64,000 bases of DNA. It comes from Vreelandella sulfidaeris (GTDB taxonomy: Bacteria > Pseudomonadota > Gammaproteobacteria > Pseudomonadales > Halomonadaceae). A program made the position numbers and the translations under genes. This document shows positions 29,339 through 41,680 of this stretch, one piece after another (within the stretch, counting starts at the first letter, position 1; the number at the start of each line of letters is the position of its first letter). Under the pieces are notes generated by a model. That model had not been told where the DNA came from. It searched no databases and was given only the letters and a program-made list of their open reading frames with translations. Location: NCBI GenBank assembly GCA_007182875.1, contig AP019514.1:186001-250000 (forward strand), in the 5' to 3' direction.

Positions 29339-30756
29339 ATGTGTGCGAGGGTAAAACAAGGCGCTAGTGGAGCGTCAGCGGTATGGTCACTGAGTATGCT
29401 ATTGCTACTCATGTTATCGATGATCACCAGTGCCCACGCCGAGAACCCACGCTATGCTGGTATTGTGGTAGACCTGGATAATGGCGAAGTCCTCTACGCC
29501 GAGAATATCGACGATCAGCGCTATCCCGCATCGCTGACTAAAATGATGACGCTGTACTTAACCTTTGAGGCGCTTGAAGAGGGTGAGTTGCGCCTTGATC
29601 AACCGCTACCTGTTTCCCCTTACGCAGCTGCCAAGCCCGCTGTGAAACTATGGCTTGCAGCGGGTAGTTCTATTCCTGTCGATACGGCGATACGCGCACT
29701 CGCCGTTCGCTCGGCCAATGATGTTGCCGCCGTCGTCGCCGAAGCATTGGGGGGGACGGAAGCGCGTTTTGCGCAAATGATGACCACCAAGGCACGCGAG
29801 TTAGGCATGCACGCGACGACCTTTCGCAATGCGTCAGGCTTGCCGGATGCGGGCCAGATCACCACTGCGCGGGATATGCTGACCCTCTCGGTACGCGTGA
29901 TGCAGGATTTTCCACAGTACTATCACTACTTTGGCCTGCAAGAATTCACCTATCGCGGTACACGGCACACCAGCCATAATCGCTTAGTGCGTGACTATCC
30001 CGGTGCCGATGGGTTGAAAACCGGTTTTATTCGCGCATCCGGCTTTAACGTAGCGACGACAGCTATGCGTGGTAATCGACGTTTGGTCGGGGTGGTCATG
30101 GGTGGTTTTTCATCCCAGTCGCGTGATACTCATATGGCTAACTTGTTAGACCGCAGTTTCCTGCGTGCGTCGCTGCGTGATCAGCGCAGTTGGATGGCGG
30201 ATACCAACTTTTCACGCGAATTTATGGCCTTTGCCCCCCTGCTCAGCCGATTGCTCCAACCACGCCTGAAACTCGTCAGCCTGTCGTGGCAGTGGTAGAA
30301 ACAACTGCACTGTCGCCGCAGGTCGCGTCAGCGGCAGCCGCAGCTGCAGATCTGGAAGAGCAATTGGCCGATTTAGCTAGCGTTCATCGCCCCGCACCCG
30401 AGGAGGAGCTGCCTCAACCAGATCCACTTCAAGCCTTTATTGAGCATGAGCAGCAGTTGGCATCGGCGAATGAAACAGTGGCAGTTTGGGGAATTCAAGT
30501 AGGCGCCTTTAGCCAAGAAATGCAGGCGCGGCAACTTGCCCAGCAGGCATCTCAACGTCTCGCGCAAAATTTAGGTGGTCGCGTAGCTATTGATACTGTC
30601 GAGGGCCAGAATCCGGTTTACCGTGCTCGCTTAATGGCATTGGACGAGCAGCGCGCTCGTCAAGCTTGCCGCCAACTGAACTCCCAAGGTATGGATTGCA
30701 TGGTCGTCAACGCCAGCTTGTGGGGGTGTGGCCTGTCATCACCCGCCAATGGCTAA
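29339..30756 (+). CDS. D-alanyl-D-alanine carboxypeptidase with SPOR domain (frameshifted)
   Basis: A serine carboxypeptidase of the S11/PBP5 family that trims peptidoglycan stem peptides in the periplasm. A signal peptide (residues about 14-35, ending TSAHA) leads to the catalytic motifs SLTK, SAN and KTG (in DGLKTGFIRASG). One C is missing from the C6 run at 30234-30239; the continuation is a Pro/Ala/Glu-rich linker and a C-terminal SPOR domain (WGIQVGAFSQEMQARQLAQQ to MDCMVV) that should bind denuded glycan at the septum. Total about 472 aa. Several small proteobacterial D,D-peptidases share this architecture; the exact orthologue is not clear. Confidence 0.88.
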
Positions 30757-30770
30757 TTGGCGGGGTTTTT
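30742..30770 (+). terminator. Terminator overlapping the carboxypeptidase stop
   Basis: CCCGCCAAT / ATTGGCGGG with loop GGCTA is followed by GTTTTT. The stop codon TAA lies within the structure. Confidence 0.9.
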
Positions 30771-30809
30771 CTTTGGCACTTTCATTGACCAGTTAACAGG
30801 GAGATTGCG

Positions 30810-31685
30810 GTGACCACCTCGCTGAAAGGCATACTCTGCATGTGTTTGGGCGTGCTTTTTCTCGCCCTAGGCGACGCCGTTTCCAAATGGTTAGGCGAAG
30901 TGCATTCGCCGCTGCAGATTATTTTCTTCCGCGCTTTAGTCTCACTGCCATTGATTGCGCTGCTTGCCCATTTTGCCGGCGGTTTGCGTAAACTGCGTAC
31001 CAAGCGGCCGGGGTGCACCTTCTGCGCGGCTTAATCTACACCGCTACCATGGTCTGCTTCGTATTAGGGTTAACGCTTTTACCGCTAGCAGAAGCCACGG
31101 CCATTGCCTTTGTAGCACCGCTGTTTGTTACCCTGCTATCGGTACCATTATTAGGTGAGCGTATTGATCCCCCCGTGCTGATCGCTTCGTTAGTCGGGTT
31201 TGTTGGGGTGTTGATCGTCGTCCGTCCTAATGGCGATGCGCTTCAAGTTGGCGCATTGGTGTTAGTGGGGGCCGCACTGTTTTATGCACTGATGATGATT
31301 ACCGCCCGTCGTTATGGCGCTCGTGAGCATCTATGGGCAATGCTGTTTTACATGACCTGTGTGCCGCTTGTCGTGACGGCCGTAACGTTGCCTTGGGTGT
31401 GGCAGGCCCCTCAGCCTTGGCATTGGGTGGGGTTTTTCGCCTCCGGGGTGCTGGGCGTTGCTGCCACCGCCTTTATTACCTTGGCTTTTCGAGTTTGCGC
31501 CCGCGGCCATCGCCGCGCCGTTTGATTACACCGCCATGCTCTGGGCGGTGCTGCTGGCCTGGTGGTTCTGGGGCGAAATGCCGGATCTCTGGGTCTGGGT
31601 AGGCAGCGCCTTGATAATGGGCAGCGGGCTAGCGGTGGCATACCACGATCGAAGAACGACCCTCAAGCGTCGTCCGACGGCTTAA
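30810..31685 (+). CDS. DMT-superfamily transporter, EamA type (frameshifted)
   Basis: A predicted inner-membrane exporter with about ten hydrophobic helices in two EamA repeats. GTG at 30810 (MTTSLKGILCMCLGVLFLAL). One G is missing near 31012 and the frame changes again near 31494 (LAFR then FAPAAIAAPFDYTAMLWAVL). The APFDYTAMLWAVLLAWWFWGE pattern is typical of the family second repeat; I give the motif as positions 31516-31575. The substrate cannot be told from sequence. About 292 aa. Confidence 0.85.
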
Positions 31686-31815
31686 CAAACGCCACCGAAC
31701 GATTACTTTTTGATCTACGTCATCGAATTGGTCAGCTGGCCCGGACAGCGAGCTTGGGCTGGTTATAATCCAACCTTTTCGTCGCAGCACGCTGCGTACC
31801 ATCGTCCTGATAACG

Positions 31816-33216
31816 GTGACTGTTGATGCAAGCCCCGAACGACTCAAGCAAGCTCCCGAACTGCTTTCCCCTGCGGGTACCTTCAAGAACATGCGTTACG
31901 CGTTTGCCTATGGCGCCGATGCGGTGTATGCGGGGCAGCCGCGCTATTCTCTCCGGGTGCGCAACAACGATTTTAAAATTGATAACCTGCATCGGGGTAT
32001 TGACTACGCCCATACGCGAGGCAAGCAGTTTTACGTTGCATCCAACATTGCCCCGCATAACAGCAAGCTAAAAACGTACCTACAAGATATGGAACCGGTG
32101 ATTGAAGCCGGCCCCGATGCGCTGATCATGTCAGATCCAGGTTTGATAATGATGGTGCGTGACCGCTGGCCGGATCAAGTGATCCATCTGTCGGTACAGT
32201 CAAACGTCGTTAACTGGGCCGCTGCCAGGTTCTGGCAGCGCCAGGGCATTAGCCGCATTATTTTATCCCGGGAGTTATCGTTGAACGAGATCGGCGAAAT
32301 ACGCGCCGAGTGCCCCGATCTGGAAATTGAAACCTTTGTCCATGGTGCGCTGTGTATCGCCTATTCGGGGCGCTGTCTGCTATCGGGGTATTTCAATCAT
32401 CGTGACCCCAATCAGGGCACCTGCACCAATGCTTGTCGCTGGAAGTACAACACAGTGGCCGCCAGCCACGATGATAAAGGCGACTTAATACCTGCTCAGG
32501 GTAGCGGCCCGGCTTTTGCCGCCGATCAAAACGAGCTCTCGGCGCTGATTGAAGATGTTTCCCGCCCTGGCAAGCTGATGCCCGTGTATGAAGACGAACA
32601 CGGTACCTACATCATGAATTCCAAGGACCTGCGCGCGGTGCAGCACGTGGCTCGGTTGACGGAAATAGGGGTAGCATCGCTAAAGATCGAGGGGCGCACG
32701 AAATCCCATTATTACGTCGCGCGTACCGCGCAAGTTTACCGGCAAGCCATTGATGATGCGGTTGCGGGGCGTCCCTTTAATCGGGGGCTAATGGATGAGC
32801 TTGAGAACTTGGCCAATAGGGGATACACCGAAGGCTTCTACCAACGCCATGTCCATGGTGAATTCCAAAATTACGAGCAGGGGCATTCTATTGGTGTGCA
32901 TCAACAGTTCGTCGGTGAAGTGTTGGGGTACGACTCGGCGCGTGGAACTTTGGAAATAGAGGTTAAAAATCGCTTCGAGGTGGGAGATAGCATGGAGCTG
33001 ATGCTACCCGGGGGTAATCACCGTTTTGTGCTCACCCATATCGAGAACCAGCGGGGCGAAGCCCTATCCGCGGCACCGGGCTCTGGGCACCGTGTGCAAA
33101 TCCCCGTGCTCGGTGCCAGCATTACCCCTGAACAGCTTGAGTTTGCGCTGTTAATGCGTGATCTCGCGCCTTCCAACGCAGCACACCCTGAATCGTTAGG
33201 GGTAGCGATTAGCTAA
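31816..33216 (+). CDS. trhP: tRNA 5-hydroxyuridine modification protein (U32 family)
   Basis: TrhP (formerly YegQ) is a peptidase-U32-like protein that takes part in prephenate-dependent hydroxylation of U34 in certain tRNAs. GTG at 31816; 466 aa, intact. N-terminal PELLSPAGTFKNMRYAFAYG is the family signature, and cysteines in FVHGALCIAYSGRCLLSGYF and GTCTNACRWKY are the presumed iron-sulfur ligands. The end overlaps the convergent ygiD end by 8 bases. A TATAAT at 31764 may be the -10 element; no clear -35 is seen. Confidence 0.9.
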   Translation: MTVDASPERLKQAPELLSPAGTFKNMRYAFAYGADAVYAGQPRYSLRVRNNDFKIDNLHRGIDYAHTRGKQFYVASNIAPHNSKLKTYLQDMEPVIEAGPDALIMSDPGLIMMVRDRWPDQVIHLSVQSNVVNWAAARFWQRQGISRIILSRELSLNEIGEIRAECPDLEIETFVHGALCIAYSGRCLLSGYFNHRDPNQGTCTNACRWKYNTVAASHDDKGDLIPAQGSGPAFAADQNELSALIEDVSRPGKLMPVYEDEHGTYIMNSKDLRAVQHVARLTEIGVASLKIEGRTKSHYYVARTAQVYRQAIDDAVAGRPFNRGLMDELENLANRGYTEGFYQRHVHGEFQNYEQGHSIGVHQQFVGEVLGYDSARGTLEIEVKNRFEVGDSMELMLPGGNHRFVLTHIENQRGEALSAAPGSGHRVQIPVLGASITPEQLEFALLMRDLAPSNAAHPESLGVAIS

Positions 33217-33947
33217 ACGCATAAACGTCCATCGCAAGCACGCCGTGCTCTACGCTGTGATGCAGTTGTTTGGCGCCGTCTCCTGCCCCCATGGCCACCA
33301 GCAACGGCTGGAAGTGTTCTGGTGTCGGATGGTTTTTCTGCGCTTGTGGTGCGTTCTCCCAGTTAAGAAGCGCTTCACGGTCATTGGCGATAAGGCGGTC
33401 ACTCACCCAAGTGGCAAATTCATCTACCCAGGCGGGCATAGGGCTCTCCTGGGGCATGATTTCATAAAGATTATGAGTCAGGCTGCCCGAGCCGATAATC
33501 AAGATACCCTCTTCCCTTAGCGCTGCTATTTGTTCACCCAGCGCTACAAGCTCCGCATTGCTCCAGCGGACGGGAAGTGACAGAGAAACGACCGGTACAT
33601 CGGCATCAGGAAACATCAAGGAAAGAGGCACCCAAGCGCCGTGATCAAGGCCGCGCTCTACACCTTCGGCGCCCAGTAGTCCGGCTAGTCGTTCAGCCAG
33701 GTCTGGGTCCCCAGGGGCGGGGTACTGGCACTCAAACAGCGCCCGTGGGAAGCCACCAAAATCATGGATCGTTTCTGGCTTGGCACTGGCACTGACCTTG
33801 AGCGTGAGGCTCTCCCAGTGCGCCGAGACCACGACCACCGCTTTGGGTGAAAGCTGTCTGCCCAGTTCGCGTAGAAAGGCATGAGCCGGGGTTTTATTGA
33901 GTGCCAGCATGGGCGAACCATGGGAAATAAAAAAGGCTGGGTAACAT
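33209..33947 (-). CDS. ygiD: 4,5-DOPA extradiol dioxygenase-like protein (frameshifted)
   Basis: A LigB-type zinc or iron extradiol dioxygenase; YgiD of E. coli cleaves L-DOPA. The open frame starts MLALNKTPAHAFLRELGRQL, but the true N-terminus, MLPSLFISHGSP, lies upstream from ATG at 33947 once one T is removed from the run at 33929-33934. HGSPML is the conserved metal-ligand start. Other expected ligands are seen in VSAHWES and HGAWVPLSLMFP. About 245 aa, with the C-terminal H-rich LHHSVEHGVLAMDVYAF. The physiological substrate in this organism is unknown. Confidence 0.87.
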
Positions 33948-34016
33948 GGAAGTCTCCACCGCGGTGCCAGTGTTTGATAGGTTATTTATACTCTCATCTA
34001 GTGGGAGGGTGAACGG

Positions 34017-34658
34017 TTACCTGGGTCGGAAAAGTCCTGGTTCGAAAAAAGCCTGAAAAGCGCGCGCTGCCTGGTAAGGGGCTAGGTTGACCACAAATGG
34101 CCGAAATTACCGCTAAGCCCTGCGCGCCAGCCGTTCTGACGCGCTCGGCGTGCTCGGCTTTCAAGCCGCCGATAGCCACACTAGGCAGCGGGCAGGCGTT
34201 GGCTAATTGCGCGAGTCCATCAAAGCCAATGGGTTGAGCGTGGTCTTGTTTGCTAACGGTGGCGAAGACCGGGCCAAGCCCACGTAATTCAGTAGCTCTA
34301 CCGGGGCGGCTTGTAACTGGGCGAGGGTGTTTATCGATAGGCCGATAATGGCATCCTTGCCCATCGCGATGCGGGCTTCATGCACGGCAGCGTCGCTCTG
34401 GCCGACGTGCAGGCCGTCTGCTTGGCTTTCCAGCGCTACCTGCAAACGGTCGTTAATGATCAGTGGCACACCGGTGCCCGCCAATAGCGTTTTTAGCCGC
34501 TTGGCTTGAGCAGTCATGTGCTCATCACTGGCATGCTTATCACGTAGTTGGACGATGGTGACACCGCCGCTTACCGCTGCTTCTACCGTTTGCTCTAGGC
34601 CATAAGCGTCGCAAAGCGCAGCGTCGGTCACCAAATAAAGCGAGAGATCAAACGCCAT
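34017..34658 (-). CDS. thiE: Thiamine-phosphate synthase (frameshifted)
   Basis: ThiE joins HMP-PP and HET-P to thiamine phosphate in the cytoplasm. ATG at 34658 (MAFDLSLYLVTDAALCDAYG) overlaps the end of thiM by 11 bases. Motifs: TIVQLRDKH, LIINDRLQVAL, ADGLHVGQSD. A G is missing near 34272 (GLGPVFATVSKQDHAQPIGF restored), and another shift near 34070 leads to YQAARAFQAFFEPGLFRPR and TAA at 34017-34019. VAIGGLKAEHAERV and GLAVISAI are the phosphate-binding loops. It is the second gene of the riboswitch-controlled operon. Confidence 0.9.
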
Positions 34659-35459
34659 GAATTGCCTCCCACTGCGCATGGGTAGTGAGGTCGTTAGGGG
34701 TCAGTTGATAAAGCGCATCCAGCAGAGCGACTTGAAAACTGCCTGGGCCCTGCGCTGTTTTACCCGCCCGCTCACCAGCAACGGCAAAGCAGCCGAGCGC
34801 TGTGGCGGCGGCTTCCAGCAAGGGCTTCACGGTTGGCCGCTACAAATGCAGTGACCAGCGCGCTTAGGCCGCAGCCTAACGTTGTTACCTGGGGCATTAA
34901 GGGGTGGCCACCGTGAATACGGTAGTGCTGTGTGCCATTCGTCACCCAGTCGCTTTCGCCGGTCATCGCCACAATACAGTCGTGATGCTTTGCCAGCGCT
35001 ATCGCTGCGTTGATAGCTTGCTCGGTGGGAGCCGTTGAATCCACACCACGCCCCTGGTCAGCTAAGCCGTGAAGGGCAAGAATTTCAGACGCATTGCCAC
35101 GAATGACACTTGGTTTAGAGGCAAGCAGCTTCGCGCAGAGCATTTGACGATAGCGGGTAGCGCCAACGGCAACGGGATCTAACACCCAGGGGGATAGCGT
35201 GCTGGTCAGCGGTTGCCGTGGCGGTCAGCATGGCATCGGCCCAGTGGGAAGAAATCGTGCCGATGTTAATCGATAGCCCCGACGCAATAGCGGTGAACTC
35301 AGCCACCTCTTCTGGGGCATGTAGCATGGCGGGTGACGCGCCAGTGGCTAGCAGCAGGTTGGCCGTACTGTTCATGGCGACATAATTGGTCATGCAATGG
35401 ACTAGCGGTGTCGCTGTGCGTAACGTCGCAAGATAATCGCCAAGCGGAGGTAGGGTCAT
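34648..35459 (-). CDS. thiM: Hydroxyethylthiazole kinase (frameshifted)
   Basis: ThiM phosphorylates salvaged 4-methyl-5-hydroxyethylthiazole for ThiE. ATG at 35459 opens MTLPPLGDYLATLRTATPLV; then HCMTNYVAMNSTANLLLATG and ASPAMLHAPEEV. The frame breaks near 35200 (before VLDPVAVGATRYRQMLC) and near 34830, after which LLEAAATALGCFAVAGERAG leads to the stop. About 270 aa, family length. Thiazole plus HMP salvage would also need ThiD, which is not adjacent. The ribosome binding site GGAGG lies in a hairpin described separately. Confidence 0.9.
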
Positions 35460-35461
35460 AG

Positions 35462-35581
35462 TATCCTCCCGGCGGGGGAGGGTGGTAAGCGGTACCACGA
35501 CTCCCTACGCCGGTATTATCCGGTTCAGGTTCAAAGGGTTCTTCTCAGCTCGCTAATAACGGCGAGCGCCCCTGCCGAACG
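35462..35581 (-). promoter_or_regulatory. TPP riboswitch with ribosome-binding-site hairpin
   Basis: On the minus strand 35581-35502 contains the THI-box core: CTGAGA, then ACCCTTTGAACCTGAACCGG, ATAATACCGG and CGTAGGGA. This is the thiamine pyrophosphate aptamer in its usual place before thiM. Between aptamer and ATG, CCTCCC can pair with GGGAGG (loop CCGCC), and GGGAGG is the thiM ribosome binding site. The off-state thus seems to hide the translation start; control at translation is inferred. Confidence 0.95.
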
Positions 35582-35687
35582 ATCACTTGGCTGTAGGGAG
35601 AGGGAAGTGGGTGGAAATATGGCGCCTCAGCCCCCATGTTAAGCGGTATAAGCCGTTAACGATCCACATCAGCGACAGGAGAGCGTG

Positions 35688-36224
35688 ATGAGTTTTCAAG
35701 GTGAGCAGCATCCTGGTGTCGTCGATACGCCCCCGCAAACCCAAGGGTTTCGTTTAAACCACACCATGCTGCGGGTAAAAGATCCCGAGCAAGCATTGGC
35801 GTTCTACTCAAAAGTATTTGGAATGCAGGTAATGCGGCGGCTGGATTTCGAAGAGATGCAGTTCTCGCTCTATTCTTTATCCAACCTAGAGCCAAGCGAT
35901 AACGTGCCAGATGATGCACAAGCGCGCACGGCCTGGACCTTTAGCCAGAAAGGGCTGCTAGAGTTGACCCACAACTGGGGAACCGAAAGCCAGGACGATT
36001 TCGCCTATCACGATGGCAATGCAGAACCGCAAGGCTTTGGGCATATCTGTTTTAACGTGCCGGATTTAACGGCGGCCCAGGCGTGGTTCGACGAGCACGA
36101 TGTTACCTTCGTCAAGCGCGCCGACCAGGGCAAGATGAAAGACGTTATCTTTGTTAAAGACCCGGATGGCTACTGGATCGAAGTGATTCAAGCGGACTTG
36201 ATGGTGGCGAAGAGCGATTCATGA
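35688..36224 (+). CDS. gloA: Lactoylglutathione lyase (glyoxalase I)
   Basis: GloA converts the methylglyoxal-glutathione hemithioacetal to S-lactoylglutathione. ATG at 35688 is preferred over GTG at 35685 because of GGAGAG at 35677. 178 aa, the longer class seen in plants and many proteobacteria. Likely metal ligands are His in RLNHTMLRVKDP, Glu in LLELTHNWG, His in GFGHICFNVPD and Glu in DGYWIEVIQ. Intact. DUF6164 gene follows after nine bases. Confidence 0.95.
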   Translation: MSFQGEQHPGVVDTPPQTQGFRLNHTMLRVKDPEQALAFYSKVFGMQVMRRLDFEEMQFSLYSLSNLEPSDNVPDDAQARTAWTFSQKGLLELTHNWGTESQDDFAYHDGNAEPQGFGHICFNVPDLTAAQAWFDEHDVTFVKRADQGKMKDVIFVKDPDGYWIEVIQADLMVAKSDS

Positions 36225-36233
36225 GGCCTATCA

Positions 36234-36603
36234 ATGGCTAAACTACTGTTCCGGCTGCGCCATGTAACTGACGAAGAAGCCATGGAAGTGCGCGACCTGC
36301 TCGCCGCCCATGGCTTTGATACCTATGAAACCCAGGCGGGCTTTTTTCCGCTTGGGGGTCGATGCTATCTGGCTGCGCAACCCACACCAGCACGACGCTG
36401 CCATCGCGGTGTTAGACGCCTACCAAGCTGAGCGCCTGGAACGCGCTCAGCGTGAGCATCAAGCAGCGGTAGAACGGGGCGAGGCAGAAACCTTGTGGCG
36501 TCGTCTAGCCGCTCATCCGCTGCAGGTGTTACTGGTGCTGTTGGCCGTAGGACTTATTGCGGCCCTCACACTTCTGCCATTTTTGGGCCTGTCGCGAGCC
36601 TAA
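36234..36603 (+). CDS. DUF6164-like small membrane protein (frameshifted)
   Basis: ATG at 36234 opens MAKLLFRLRHVTDEEAMEVR. An extra G near 36357 breaks the frame; without it the reading is GFFPLGVDAIWLRNPHQHDA and the protein is 122 aa. The N-terminal part looks like a ferredoxin-fold sensor domain (LxxVxxDEAxEVRxLLxxHxIxFYET pattern), then a charged helix and one C-terminal transmembrane segment (LQVLLVLLAVGLIAALTLLP). I recognise the DUF6164 pattern from memory; function unknown. Probably cotranscribed with gloA. Confidence 0.75.
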
Positions 36604-37262
36604 GCCGCTGGTAGATGGCCGCGTTTGAGGTACATCATGACGCCCTGCTCACCGGCCGTTAATGCCGGTGCTGAGCCACTCGGGTAGCGGCACCAGGTGC
36701 CTGCCGTGTAGCTTTGCTCACTATCGCTAAGCGTGCCTTCCAGAATCAAAAATTCCAGGCCGCCCAGCAACGTGGGGTAGGAAATAGAGGTCCCCTCCGA
36801 CCAGCGTTCCAGGCTAGTGCGCTCTTGCTTGTAGGTGTGCAGCATCTTGTAGGCAATGCGCGGGCGCCGATCCGGCTGCCAGGGAAGCCGATGAGCAGGC
36901 ACCGCCAACAGCGTGTCGTTGGGGTCAAACTGATGTAGTTTGACAAAAATCAGCGCGCCTTCCTCGCCAATCTGGGGTGTATGGCCGGTACCAATGGGGT
37001 TTCGTAAGTAGCTGCCCGCCGCGTAGCTTCCATGTTCATCGGCGAATACACCTTCCAGCACCAGAATCTCCTCGCCACCGCCATGGGTATGGCGATCAAA
37101 CTGCGTATTGGGCGCATAGCGGACGAGGCTGGTGGCGCGGGCTACTTCATCACCAATGCGGTCAAACATCATGCGCTCAACCCCAGCGCTGGGGGAATCG
37201 ACCCACTGATACTCTTCGGGGGTAACACAGGCAAAGTGGCTAAAATCGGCGTTTAGACGCAT
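36600..37262 (-). CDS. ChrR-like double cupin protein
   Basis: A cupin protein related to the zinc-binding anti-sigma factor ChrR. I place the start at ATG 37262 (MRLNADFSHFACVTPEEYQW), giving 220 aa; the open frame extends 75 bases further without a good start signal. The first cupin carries the metal motif FDRHTHGGGEEILVLEG; the second half (LGGLEFLILEGTLSDSEQSY) repeats the fold. The N-terminal ASD domain that binds a sigma factor is absent and no ECF sigma gene is adjacent, so an enzymatic or sensory role independent of a sigma factor is more likely. Confidence 0.75.
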   Translation of the reverse strand: MRLNADFSHFACVTPEEYQWVDSPSAGVERMMFDRIGDEVARATSLVRYAPNTQFDRHTHGGGEEILVLEGVFADEHGSYAAGSYLRNPIGTGHTPQIGEEGALIFVKLHQFDPNDTLLAVPAHRLPWQPDRRPRIAYKMLHTYKQERTSLERWSEGTSISYPTLLGGLEFLILEGTLSDSEQSYTAGTWCRYPSGSAPALTAGEQGVMMYLKRGHLPAA

Positions 37263-37369
37263 GGGAAAGGGCTCTTCGCAGTGAAGGTAAGTATCGGGGA
37301 GGAGTAATAGTCTCCTTATTGACAGCAAGAAATGCAACTTTCGGTTGTATTGGTAGCATTACAGAAATG

Positions 37370-37393
37370 AAAAGATGCCGCCAATGGCGGCAC
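37370..37393 (-). terminator. Terminator downstream of ampC
   Basis: On the minus strand TGCCGCC-ATT-GGCGGCA is followed by TCTTTT. It lies 30 bases past the ampC stop. Confidence 0.85.
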
Positions 37394-37418
37394 TAGAGCT
37401 ACGTTAAACGAGAGAGGC

Positions 37419-38590
<1,172 letters not shown>

Positions 38591-38738
38591 ACCGGAATCC
38601 CGTTGTGATTAATGCCGAAAGAAAGCTAGGCGTTATTCCCAGCTGCAAAGCGCGTGACAGTGGCTAACTTACGGCGCGCTGCGGCAATTCACAAACAGCG
38701 ATATTTTGCATAAGCCATTAGAAAAATTTGGGGGTAAG
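38591..38738. promoter_or_regulatory. ampC-ampR divergent intergenic region
   Basis: The 148 bases between the two divergent starts should hold both promoters and the AmpR operator. I see no copy of the enterobacterial AmpR site, only general LysR-type T-N11-A candidates and an imperfect dyad (GCTGC ... ACAGC near 38681-38700). Confidence 0.4.
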
Positions 38739-38741
38739 GTG

Positions 38742-39613
38742 GTGCGTCCCTATCTGCCGTTGAAGGCCCTGCGAGCTTTTGAGGCGTCGGCCAGGCATTT
38801 GAGCTTTACCCGAGCGGCAGAAGAGCTTCATGTGACCCAGGCAGCAGTTAGCCATCAGGTTAAGCTGCTCGAAACCCAGCTGAAGGTATCGCTATTCACC
38901 CGCTTGCCGCGAGGGTTAATGCTTACCCAAGAGGGTGAGCTGCTGCTGCCGGTATTGAAGAGTTCTTTTGACCAGATATCGCACACGCTGGGTCGAGTGG
39001 GCGAGAGCAGCTACCGAGAAATACTAAACGTCGGCGTAGTAGGGACCTTTGCCGTTGGCTGGCTACTACCGAGGTTAGGCGATTTTCAGCAGCAGTACCC
39101 GTTTGTCGACTTACGACTTTCCACCCATAACAACCGCGCGGATATTGCTGCTGAAGGGCTCGACTTTGCTATCCGCTTTGGGACGGGTGCCTGGCACGCT
39201 ACCGCAGCCCAGCCACTGTTACCGGCGGCGCTCTCAGTGATGTGCACACCCGATATCGCTGTGCGGCTCAACACCCGGCCGACGTGCTGGGTGAAACTTG
39301 GCTGCGCTCTTATCGCGCCGATGAGTGGACCGAGTGGCTATTGGCGGCGGGGTTGCCACGCAGCTTTCCGATGACGAAAAGCATTGTGTTTGACTCTTCC
39401 ATCGCCATGGTGGAAGCGGCCATGCAGGGTGCAGGTGTCGCGCTGGCGCCACCGCTGATGTTCTCAAGGCAACTGAGCAGCGGTGCGCTGGTACAACCTT
39501 TCGACACCGCTGTCAGTCTGGGAGGCTATTGGCTAACGCGGCTGCAAACACGCCCAGAAACCCACGCCATGGCGTCTTTCCGGGAGTGGCTGCTCACGGC
39601 CATCAATACCTGA
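38742..39613 (+). CDS. ampR: LysR-type regulator AmpR (frameshifted)
   Basis: AmpR activates ampC in response to muropeptides. GTG at 38742 (or 38739) gives RPYLPLKALRAFEASARHLS, the AmpR N-terminal; an in-frame TTG at 38706 lacks support. HTH: FTRAAEELHVTQAAVSHQVK. One C is missing near 39276, after which PADVLGETWLRSYRADEWTE continues to AINT at 39613, 290 aa. LMLTQEGELLLPVL and LSTHNNRADIAAEGLDFAIR match AmpR more closely than generic LysR proteins. Confidence 0.9.
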
Positions 39614-39635
39614 GCAGCGCTATTGACGTTAACGG

Positions 39636-40749
<1,114 letters not shown>

Positions 40750-40790
40750 GCGGCATACAACACTCCTTACGGTAAATAGAAAGACGACGA

Positions 40791-41680
40791 TTAAAGCCCT
40801 TGCTCTGCGGCCAACGGCGTTGTTTTACGCCGCAGTTTGGCGGCCAAGCTGTGGTAGCGACCAAACAGGGCCGAAAAGAGATACCCAAACCCGGCCAGCA
40901 AAATGATGCTGGGGCCTGAAGGGATATCCAGATGGAAGAGAGCAGCAGGCCGCCGGTGCTCGACACCATGGCCAGCACAATCGCGATGCCGATCAACCCC
41001 TCCAAGCGTTTACTCCAAAAGCGTGCCGAGGTGGCGGGCAGCATCATTAACCCCACTGCCATCAGCGTACCCAGGGTTTGAAAGCCGGCGGTTAAATTCA
41101 GCACTAACAGCCCCAAAAAAAACGCTGTGTACCCATCCACTACGGCGGCTCTGGCCGCGTAAAAACAGCGGGTCCAAGCACTCAACCACCAGGGCGCGAA
41201 ACACTATGGCCAGCGTCACCACAATCAGCGTACTGATGCCCGCGATCAGCAGTAGCGCGGTGGAGTTAATCGCCAATATCGAGCCAAACAGCACGTGGGT
41301 AAGATCAACACTGCTGCCACCTAATGAAATCAGCATAACGCCGGCGGCCAGCGAAATAATAAAAAAGCTCGCCATGGCGGCATCTTCGCGTTGACCGCCC
41401 ATTTTCGACACCGCCCCGCTAGCAGCGCGACCATCAAGCCAAACAGCACCCCACCAATACTCATGATGGGTGGCGAGAAGCCTGCCAGCAGGAAACCCAG
41501 TGCGACGCCGGGCAGAATCGCGTGGGCCATGGCGTCGCCAATCAGGCTCATGCCGCGCAGCACCAAAAAGACCCCTAGCGGCGGCGCGGCTAACGAAAGT
41601 GCCAAACCACCCACCACCGCGCGGCGCATAAAGCCGTAATCGAACGGGCTAATCAACCAAGCATTAAGCAGGTCCAACAT
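40791..41680 (-). CDS. znuB: Zinc ABC transporter permease (frameshifted)
   Basis: ABC-3 family inner-membrane permease. ATG at 41680 (MLDLLNAWLISPFDYGFMRR), with AGGAGGT at 41685-41691. The sequence LVLRGMSLIGDAMAHAILPG is the family signature. Frame breaks lie near 41408 (AG then KMGGQREDAAMASFFIISLA), near 41165 (LFLR then AARAAVVDGYTAFFLGLLVL) and near 40940; the corrected tail reaches LAAEQGL and TAA at 40791-40793. About 297 aa and eight to nine hydrophobic helices. The start lies inside the end of the ATPase gene. Confidence 0.86.
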
